This document shows positions 1 to 5,296 of a stretch of DNA of 9,926 bases, piece after piece. Made by a program: the position numbers and the translations under genes. Location of the stretch: contig DAOWLV010000082.1 in NCBI GenBank assembly GCA_030643455.1, positions 1-9,926 on the forward strand, in the 5' to 3' direction. Positions within the stretch are counted from its first letter, which is position 1. The number at the start of each line of letters is the position of its first letter. This DNA comes from Candidatus Krumholzibacteriia bacterium (GTDB lineage: Bacteria; Krumholzibacteriota; Krumholzibacteriia; LZORAL124-64-63). The notes under the pieces were generated by a model. The model was given only the letters and a program-made list of their open reading frames with translations. It did not search any database and was not told the origin of the DNA.

Positions 1-129
1 TGCGGCCTGGCCTGCGTGAACCTGGCCATCTACACGGCCGCTCCGCCGGTGGATGACGAATTCGTCCCCCAGGCTGACCAGGAAACCGTCGTTCATGAGA
101 CCGCTGGACATCTGGACGTTGTTGGGCAT
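1..129 (-). CDS. Possible 5' end of an unknown gene, partial
   Basis: An open frame runs from an ATG at 129-127 off the left edge, giving 43 codons without a stop. An AGGA sits 6 nt upstream of the ATG on the minus strand, a reasonable ribosome binding site. By my count G+C at codon positions 1/2/3 is about 70/40/79 percent, the pattern expected for a real gene in a GC-rich genome. The peptide begins MPNNVQMSSGLMNDGFLVSL and contains no domain I recognise. It would be transcribed divergently from the Omp85 gene, with a 64-nt gap. The plus-strand frame 1-135 is also open and ends in TAA at 133-135, with nearly as good base composition (79/40/70), so the strand choice is not certain. Confidence 0.4.
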   Translation of the reverse strand, partial: MPNNVQMSSGLMNDGFLVSLGDEFVIHRRSGRVDGQVHAGQAA

Positions 130-193
130 AATTAATCCTGATCGGTCGGGATGTACCCGGCCAACTTTTCATTCCCTTTTGACAGGGTTCGCC

Positions 194-1495
194 GTGCCGT
201 TTAAGCAAATATTCCTCTTTTTGATCTGCCTGGCCCTGCTGGTCATCGCGGGCGCCTCCCTGGCCACAGCCGAGGAGGACTTCGTCCAGGAACCCGATCC
301 CGTCCTGACCGCCATCCACATCGAAGGCAACGAAAAAACCGAGACCGCCCTGGTGGAACGGGTCATGGGCCTGAAGATTGGCCAGACCCTGAACCTGGAC
401 CAGACCGACGACGCCTGGGACGCCCTGGAGGACTGCGGCTACTTCCGCTTCGTGGAAATCGATTACGACGACAGCGAACCCGGCGAAGTCGTGCTGAACG
501 TCATCGTCGAAGAAGACCTGACGACCTTCTACGGACCCTCGGTTCGGTACAGTCGGCGGCACAAGTACATGCTCGGCGGCTGGGTCGAACAGCGCAATCT
601 ACGCGGCAAGGGCGAAACCGTCCGGGCCCAGGTTTCGGTCTACTACATCCAGAACGGTTTGGTTTCCTGGCACCGCCCCTGGCTGTTCGGAGTCGATGGG
701 CTTGATGGAACCTTCTCGGCCACCGGCGAACAGGCAGAGTTCGTCTTCCGCCCCTTCCGCTACCGCAAGTGGGATCTGGATTGGGAGATGAAATGGAATT
801 TCGCCGGCCCGTTTTTTGTGCTGGGCGGAGCGAACTACGGAGCTTTCAACCAGCGCGATTCCTACAACTGGACCCTTCCCGAGCGGGAAACCGAACCGCC
901 CGCGGGCTCGGTCCACCATGAGGCCAACGTCGAGAACCACTGGATTTTCCGCGGCGCGGTGGGCCTGGATTCCCGCAGCAATCCCTACTACCCGCGGCGT
1001 GGGATATTTTTGCAGGGCATGGCCAGCGCCTTCAGCAGCAATTATTACGAGTCCTATCTTGAAACGAGTGTCGATGCCCGGGTTTTTGTGCCCATGCCGT
1101 GGCGTAAGCATATCCTGGCCCTGCGCGCCTGGGGACGCCAGACCGACGGGGCGACCAACATCGACAACGCCTTGTTTTTCGGTGGGCCCGAAACCGTTCG
1201 CGGCTATCCCTTCGCCCAGCGCGAAGGTGAAGAGGGATACCTGCTGACAGCCGAGTATCGGATGCCTTTGTTCTTGATGCCGATCTCACCTCGTGGGGAA
1301 ATCATCGGGGCGGGGTTCCATCTGTTCACCGACGCCGGCGATGCCTGGTATAACGGGGCCGAGGCCGGGCGGAGCATGTTTTCCTATGGGGCTGGATTTC
1401 ACCTGAACATCGATACGCTGCAGTTGAGGTTCGAGGCGGCGCGGACCCGTGAAGGGGACTGGATGTTCGAATTCATGGATAAATTTAATTTCTAG
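194..1495 (+). CDS. Omp85/BamA-family outer membrane protein with one POTRA domain
   Basis: A 433-residue Omp85-superfamily protein, predicted to sit in the outer membrane as a 16-strand barrel that inserts or exports other proteins or lipids. I choose GTG 194 as start: CAGGG at 183-187 lies 6 nt upstream, and the next 26 codons form a good signal peptide (MPFKQ, a long hydrophobic core, cleavage after ATA). The frame extends to ATG 53, but the added residues look non-coding and would bury the signal peptide. Residues ~35-106 form a single POTRA domain (IHIEGNEKTE through VEEDLTTFYG). The barrel follows, with the family's yPrrG strand motif (NPYYPRRGIF) and the diagnostic lumenal VRGY loop motif at 335-338. 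It ends in Phe (KFNF), as expected for recognition by the Bam machinery. True BamA has five POTRAs and TamA three, so this is neither housekeeping protein; its client is unknown. No partner gene such as tamB is adjacent. Its stop interlocks with that of the convergent crotonase gene. Confidence 0.9.
   Translation: MPFKQIFLFLICLALLVIAGASLATAEEDFVQEPDPVLTAIHIEGNEKTETALVERVMGLKIGQTLNLDQTDDAWDALEDCGYFRFVEIDYDDSEPGEVVLNVIVEEDLTTFYGPSVRYSRRHKYMLGGWVEQRNLRGKGETVRAQVSVYYIQNGLVSWHRPWLFGVDGLDGTFSATGEQAEFVFRPFRYRKWDLDWEMKWNFAGPFFVLGGANYGAFNQRDSYNWTLPERETEPPAGSVHHEANVENHWIFRGAVGLDSRSNPYYPRRGIFLQGMASAFSSNYYESYLETSVDARVFVPMPWRKHILALRAWGRQTDGATNIDNALFFGGPETVRGYPFAQREGEEGYLLTAEYRMPLFLMPISPRGEIIGAGFHLFTDAGDAWYNGAEAGRSMFSYGAGFHLNIDTLQLRFEAARTREGDWMFEFMDKFNF
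1492..1495. other. Interlocked stop codons of convergent genes (CTAG)
   Basis: The palindrome CTAG carries both stops: TAG at 1493-1495 ends the plus-strand Omp85 gene, and TAG read from 1494 down to 1492 ends the minus-strand crotonase gene. There is no intergenic DNA and I see no hairpin plus T-run between them. Each transcript therefore probably runs antisense into the other gene unless it stops within coding sequence. Confidence 0.9.
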
Positions 1496-2322
1496 GACTT
1501 TGTGGACCCTCCAAACGGCGACGGCCTCTTTTCAATGAACGCATCCCGCGCCTTGACGAACTCCTCCCCCGACCACGACGCGTGCCTGAGCTCGGCAATC
1601 TCCTCTAGCGCCTCGTCCGGCAACACTTCCGCCTCTTCCAGCAGATTGAGAATCCGCCTGGTCCCCCTCAACGCACCGGGCCCACCCTTGGCCATGGTTT
1701 CCATGAGGTGGGCCGCGGTTTCTTCCAGCTGGTCGGCCGGCACCAACCGGTTGAAAAACCCCACATGAAAAGCCCTTTCGGCCTCGATGGCCTCCCCGGT
1801 CATCAGCATCTCCCTGACCATGGGCGATCCAAACCCGCGGATCATCCTTCTCAAACCCGTGTGGCTGTAGACCAGCCCCAGCCTGACCGGTGGCACTCCC
1901 AGCCTGACCCCGTCCGCAGCCACCCGCAGATCGCAACAGGCCAGCAGTTCGACCGCCCCGCCATAGGCGTCGCCCTGCACCGCGGCCACGATGGGGGCGG
2001 GGTAATTTTTTAACCGATCCATCAACTGTTCAAACGGCGCCGACGCGCGAACGCCCGGGTCCCGGTGAAAAATTTCCTCGGGAATGTCCTTTATGGAATA
2101 GCCGGTGGAAAAATGCTTCCCGTTGGCCTTGATCAACAGCAGTGGCGCGGCGCCGACAGCCAGTTCATCGAGGGCCGCAACCAGTGCGGTGAGCATCTCG
2201 CGGTCCAGCACGTTGCGAGGCGGCTGGTTCAGAACCAGTTCTGTCCAGCGGGAGCGGGGATGGATTTCCAGTGGCACGGGAGGGCCTTTCACCTTGGGAT
2301 AAGAATGGATGGGTTGGATCAT
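1492..2322 (-). CDS. Enoyl-CoA hydratase/isomerase family protein, methylmalonyl-CoA decarboxylase-like
   Basis: Crotonase-fold acyl-CoA enzyme, 276 residues from ATG 2322. The first oxyanion-hole region is HFSTGYSI (70-77) and the second is GDAYGGAVEL (117-126). From memory, the best family match is E. coli methylmalonyl-CoA decarboxylase (ScpB/YgfG): both have a P-V-x-L-G-x-x-Y segment (here PPVRLGLVY, 144-152) and a C-terminal AFIEKR-P-x-F tail. Tyr152 aligns with the decarboxylase active-site Tyr140. The acidic residue that hydratases carry in the QPE motif is Pro here, so hydration is unlikely. Where ScpB has His66 this protein has Tyr (STGY), so the exact substrate is open. Start: no clear ribosome binding site precedes ATG 2322. 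GTG 2277 has AAAGG 7 nt upstream and would give 261 residues, the same length as ScpB, so it may be the true start. No neighbour in a propionate or methylmalonyl pathway is visible. Confidence 0.85.
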   Translation of the reverse strand: MIQPIHSYPKVKGPPVPLEIHPRSRWTELVLNQPPRNVLDREMLTALVAALDELAVGAAPLLLIKANGKHFSTGYSIKDIPEEIFHRDPGVRASAPFEQLMDRLKNYPAPIVAAVQGDAYGGAVELLACCDLRVAADGVRLGVPPVRLGLVYSHTGLRRMIRGFGSPMVREMLMTGEAIEAERAFHVGFFNRLVPADQLEETAAHLMETMAKGGPGALRGTRRILNLLEEAEVLPDEALEEIAELRHASWSGEEFVKARDAFIEKRPSPFGGSTKS

Positions 2323-2579
2323 AGAATGACCAACCCCGGCCTGACGAGCAACCCCGAATCAAGAATGGCAGGAATGGGCGTCATTCGAATTGGCCATTTG
2401 ATTGGACCTTGATTCCAGGTGATTTATTATGAATCGGGGCTATCCCCAATTGCTTTGTCGCCAAGGGAGCGAACGCCAGACCGAGAGCCATCAAATCTGG
2501 CTGAATCGCGATTGATCCCCTGATTCCCGGCTCGAATAGGGATTTTTTCGAATTTCTAGAAACTATTTTCGGTATTTGT

Positions 2580-2607
2580 TTGCTTTTCGCTTTTTATTCG
2601 TTATATT
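2580..2607 (+). promoter_or_regulatory. Candidate sigma70-type promoter of the HNH nuclease gene
   Basis: TTGCTT at 2580-2585 and TATATT at 2602-2607 are separated by 16 bp inside the most AT-rich part of the spacer. The -10 hexamer matches TATAAT at five of six positions; the -35 is weak. Transcription would start near 2614, leaving a leader of about 45 nt. This is a consensus match only, and AT-rich DNA yields such matches by chance. Confidence 0.3.
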
Positions 2608-2648
2608 TGGGACCTCCTCCCCATTGACCTCCGGGTGACCCTCTCCCC

Positions 2649-2654
2649 AAGGGG
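2649..2654 (+). promoter_or_regulatory. Ribosome binding site fixing the HNH gene start
   Basis: AAGGGG lies 6 nt before ATG 2661. This matters because it places the start upstream of the repetitive N-terminal region, meaning the minisatellite is translated. Confidence 0.65.
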
Positions 2655-2660
2655 ATAATC

Positions 2661-3857
2661 ATGAATATGTGTACGACATCCGCCGACCATGTGGCCGACC
2701 ATGTGGCCGACCATGTGGCCGACTATGTGGCCGACCATGTGCCTGACTATGTGACCGACCATCCGCCCGGCCATTTTTCCGACCATCCGCCCGGATTCCA
2801 ATCCGACCAACCCGCTGCTGTCGCCGATACCGCACTCAAAAAGGCCGTCCGACAGATGGAGGAAGCCGAACACCGCGCCGTTCTGTGGTTCGCCGACATC
2901 ATGAACCGCCGGCTCTACCGCATGTTGGGTTATTCCAACATGGCCCAGTACGCTGAGGTTGAGTTGAAATTCTCGAAGACCAAACGCAACAACTTCATGC
3001 AGCTGGCGCGTAAGTTGGAGCAGCTGCCAGCGGTGAGGCAATCCCTGGCCACCGGTGATCTCGGCTACACCAATGCCCTGGAAATCATCAAGGTCGTCAC
3101 ACCCGTCACACAGGATAAGTGGATCGCCGAGGCAATCTCGGTCGGACGCCGGGAACTGGCGGCAAAGGTGAAACGGATCAAAGCCAAAGCTCGCCGCAGG
3201 CGTGGTGGCGCCGCCGAGGCCGGCCAGGGCAGCCTGCTGCCGGAGAATCCCGTTGAAATGGAATTGGCCGCCGAAGTTCCCGTGCGCATCTCGCTGGAAA
3301 TGACCCCCGAACAGTTTGCCCGCTTCGAAGCCCTGGTTGAAAAGGCGCACAAGCTGGGAGCCGTACCCGCGGGCCAGACCAAGGTTGATACGTTGCTGGC
3401 CGGGCTTGAATCTTTGGTTCAGGGAACATCAACCAGCGCAAATGATGGCAATAAAAAGACTTCCGCCAAACCGACCCGCCGGCGGGTCTTTCCCCCACCG
3501 TTCCAGGTTCATGTCCACAAGTGCCCCGATTGTGGAAAATCAACGGTCCAGACCAGCCGCGGCGAATTGGAAATGTCGCGTGCCGACACCGAACGCGCCG
3601 AATGCGACTCTCAAATCAAACGGCCAGGTCAGCCCAGCACTTCCACCATCCCGCCGGGAAGAAGAACCGAGGTTCTGGAACGCGATCGCTTCGTTTGCCA
3701 GGCGCCGGGATGTGGAAATAGCAGGTTTTTGGAGGTCCATCACGTCAAATCGAGGTCGCGGGGCGGCGGGAACGAACTGGATAACCTGATCACCCTCTGC
3801 TCTGGGTGCCATCGGTTGTTTCATGAAGGGAGGTTGAAAACAAAGAAGGCTGTTTAA
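2661..3857 (+). CDS. HNH endonuclease with DUF222-like helical region and repetitive N-terminus
   Basis: A 398-residue HNH-family nuclease of the type in which a long helical domain precedes a C-terminal HNH module, comparable in layout to actinobacterial DUF222/13E12 proteins. The C-terminal module (about 334-390) has the zinc pairs Cys346/Cys351 and Cys380/Cys383, the His-His at 360-361, Asn375 and His384, so all expected HNH residues are present. A further CPDC knuckle (Cys288, Cys291) precedes it. Residues ~55-175 are helical (MEEAEHRAVLWFADIMNRRL, then MLGYSNMAQYAE) and end in a basic stretch (KVKRIKAKARRRR, 170-181). Residues 9-47 are degenerate DHVA/DHPPG repeats encoded by a minisatellite. 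The gene stands alone on its strand, between convergently oriented neighbours downstream and a divergent gene upstream. Nothing shows a partner methylase, toxin-antitoxin or mobile element. Such proteins are often multicopy and their role is poorly known; DNA cleavage is inferred from the motif. Confidence 0.88.
   Translation: MNMCTTSADHVADHVADHVADYVADHVPDYVTDHPPGHFSDHPPGFQSDQPAAVADTALKKAVRQMEEAEHRAVLWFADIMNRRLYRMLGYSNMAQYAEVELKFSKTKRNNFMQLARKLEQLPAVRQSLATGDLGYTNALEIIKVVTPVTQDKWIAEAISVGRRELAAKVKRIKAKARRRRGGAAEAGQGSLLPENPVEMELAAEVPVRISLEMTPEQFARFEALVEKAHKLGAVPAGQTKVDTLLAGLESLVQGTSTSANDGNKKTSAKPTRRRVFPPPFQVHVHKCPDCGKSTVQTSRGELEMSRADTERAECDSQIKRPGQPSTSTIPPGRRTEVLERDRFVCQAPGCGNSRFLEVHHVKSRSRGGGNELDNLITLCSGCHRLFHEGRLKTKKAV
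2685..2794 (+). repeat. In-frame 12-bp coding minisatellite (DHVA repeats)
   Basis: GACCATGTGGCC occurs three times perfectly (2685-2720), followed by three one- to three-mismatch copies (2721-2756) encoding DYVA, DHVP and DYVT. Then GACCATCCGCCCGG occurs at 2757-2770 and again at 2781-2794, a 24-bp period encoding DHPPG. Every unit is a multiple of 3, so gain or loss of copies would change protein length without a frameshift. Confidence 0.92.
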
Positions 3858-3910
3858 AAACCCATTCCGGAGTCAGGAGCGTCTCGCCCGTTTGGGATCT
3901 AGGTTTGGGC

Positions 3911-5272
3911 TCACACTGCCGCGGCCTCGATATCCGGCTGGTCCCCGCCGAACTTCACCCCAAGTTCGCGCAGGAAACCGAAGGGTGGGATGCCGCCGGC
4001 CAGGATGAAGACATCGTCGTTGGGCACAATGACCGGACCGTCGGGTCCTTCGAGAGCAACCTTGTCCTCGTGGACCGAAGTCACGGTGGTGCCGCCCAGG
4101 AATTTCAGGGTTCCGTCCGCGATCAAAGGAGCGATGCGGTCGGTATTGCGCTGCTTGATGCGCATCAATTCGGCCTTGCGGTAGGACAGTGTCACCTGAC
4201 ATCCCTCCTGGTGAGCTAGGCCCATGGCGGCTTCAACGGCCGAGTCGCCGCCGCCTACCACCAAGACGCGTCGGCCCTGGTAGGCTTCGGCATCGATGAG
4301 TTTGTATGCGACCTTGGCGAGATCCTCGCCCGGGACGTTGAGTCGGCGGGGTGTGCCCCGACGGCCCAGCGCCAGGATGATATTGCGGCAGCGGAAATCA
4401 CCTGCCGAGGTCTGAACCGTGAAGTTTCCGGCTTCGCCCCCAGCCCCCGTCACGCGTACCCCGGTCCTTATATCGAGATCGAAATCGGAGTGCAGCTTCT
4501 CCCAGATCTCCAGCAGTTCCTCCTTGCTGTACTCGTGACGGGGCAAGCGGCCCAGGCGGGGAATTTCCACCGGCTGGACCATGACCAGTTTCCGTCGTGG
4601 GTACTGCAGGATGGTGCCGCCGGCGCCCTGCTGGTCGAGGATCAGGCAGGACAGCCCATGCTCCGAAGCCACCAGGCCTGCGCTCATCCCTGCGGGCCCG
4701 GCACCCACCACCACGGCGTCGAGGAGCACCCCGCCATCGAGCACCCCGCCATCGCGCACCCCGCCGCTGGCGGTGGACTTCGGCCCCCCGGTGGCCGCGA
4801 TGCGCTCCATGACCCGCCGGCCCTGCTCCACCGCGTTGTTGATCAGCGCGAAGCCGCTCAGCTCGCCGGCTATCCAGATACCCGGAACATTGGTCTGGTT
4901 GTGTTCGTCCAGCAGGGGAATGTCGTCGCGTTTGGTGATGTCGCCGAGGCCGACCTTGATGGCGCCGACGGGACAGGCTTCGGCGCACTTGCCGTGGCCG
5001 ATGCAGCGAGCGCCGTTGATTACCACGGCCTTGCCCATGACGACACCCAGCACATCTCCCTCGGGACAGGCTGCCACGCAGGTGCCGCACCCGATGCAGA
5101 CCCCCGCGTCGACCAGTGGGTACTGGCCCGCAGCCTTGTCCATTCCGAGTTCACGGGTCTGGTGAAGTCGTTGGCTGTCCAGTGTACGTTGACGGCGAAA
5201 ACGGGCGGCATAGACAGACACGCTGGTGATCACCAGCGCCAGAACGACAACCCAGATTATTATGGTTTCCAC
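3911..5272 (-). CDS. Membrane-anchored 2[4Fe-4S]-flavin NAD(P)-dependent oxidoreductase
   Basis: A 453-residue redox protein, the last gene of the cytochrome operon. GTG 5272 is the start: GGAG lies 5 nt upstream and the previous gene ends 24 nt away. Residues 3-21 form one membrane segment, followed by ARFRRQR, so positive-inside predicts that the rest is cytoplasmic. Two ferredoxin motifs follow: Cys59/62/65/69 and Cys90/His93/Cys96/Cys100, the second with His in the usual second-Cys place. A thioredoxin-reductase-like core has the FAD dinucleotide motif GAGPAG (190-195) and the NAD(P) motif GGGDSA (340-345). The redox CxxC of true thioredoxin reductases is absent, so disulfide reduction is unlikely. 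The FAD-closing segment VPGIWIAGELSG is at 129-140, before the GAGPAG, and the C-terminus ends where it normally lies; this suggests circular permutation. A repetitive DGGVL linker (about 170-184) joins the parts. Probable role: moving electrons between NAD(P)H and an Fe-S or quinone partner of the envelope cytochromes; this is inferred from the operon. Confidence 0.85.
   Translation of the reverse strand: METIIIWVVVLALVITSVSVYAARFRRQRTLDSQRLHQTRELGMDKAAGQYPLVDAGVCIGCGTCVAACPEGDVLGVVMGKAVVINGARCIGHGKCAEACPVGAIKVGLGDITKRDDIPLLDEHNQTNVPGIWIAGELSGFALINNAVEQGRRVMERIAATGGPKSTASGGVRDGGVLDGGVLLDAVVVGAGPAGMSAGLVASEHGLSCLILDQQGAGGTILQYPRRKLVMVQPVEIPRLGRLPRHEYSKEELLEIWEKLHSDFDLDIRTGVRVTGAGGEAGNFTVQTSAGDFRCRNIILALGRRGTPRRLNVPGEDLAKVAYKLIDAEAYQGRRVLVVGGGDSAVEAAMGLAHQEGCQVTLSYRKAELMRIKQRNTDRIAPLIADGTLKFLGGTTVTSVHEDKVALEGPDGPVIVPNDDVFILAGGIPPFGFLRELGVKFGGDQPDIEAAAV
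4724..4765 (-). repeat. 15-bp tandem repeat encoding the flavoprotein linker
   Basis: GAGCACCCCGCCATC occurs at 4724-4738 and 4739-4753, followed by a 12-bp partial copy with one change (4754-4765). On the coding strand this gives repeated DGGVL-type pentapeptides between the Fe-S/FAD-tail part and the FAD-NAD(P) core. The unit is in frame, so it probably marks a length-tolerant linker. Confidence 0.85.
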
Positions 5273-5296
5273 GCTTACTCCATTGCCTCAGGTGGA

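Larger units (their letters stand above)
2323..2660. other. Divergent intergenic spacer, AT-richer than its flanks
   Basis: This 338-bp stretch separates the crotonase gene (leftward) from the HNH nuclease gene (rightward), so it must hold the promoters of both. Its right part (about 2540-2610) is clearly AT-rich, with TTTTTT and TTATATTT runs and a 10-bp palindrome TTTCTAGAAA at 2553-2562. A small imperfect hairpin lies at 2432-2451 (AAT-C-GGGG, loop CTAT, CCCC-A-ATT, one C/A mismatch) with no T-tract, so it is not a standard terminator. I see no convincing small ORF, tRNA or known riboswitch. Confidence 0.6.

Noticed and set aside
1..135. Plus-strand open frame ending in TAA at 133-135
   Set aside because: No start is visible, composition fits slightly less well than the minus-strand frame (GC3 70 versus 79 percent), and the minus-strand frame has an ATG with AGGA. 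It remains an alternative.
179..207. Perfect TTGACA at 179-184 as a promoter for the Omp85 gene
   Set aside because: The matching -10 position (TAAGCA near 202-207) is poor and transcription would start inside the signal peptide of the chosen GTG 194 start. Probably coincidence.
2432..2451. Hairpin in the divergent spacer as a rho-independent terminator
   Set aside because: The stem has only 7 paired bases with a mismatch, there is no T-tract, and no gene ends into this spacer from either side.
2685..2794. Short repeats as a CRISPR array
   Set aside because: Units are 12 bp with no unique spacers and are in frame with an HNH protein; this is a coding minisatellite.
3858..3910. Bidirectional terminator between the HNH gene and the flavoprotein gene
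   Set aside because: The 53-bp gap contains direct GTTTGGG repeats and short AAACC/GGTTT complementarity but no stable GC stem followed by a T-run on either strand.
3911..5272. Annotation of the flavoprotein as thioredoxin reductase (trxB)
   Set aside because: The active-site CxxC is missing and extra membrane, 2[4Fe-4S] and permuted segments are present, so disulfide reductase activity is not supported.
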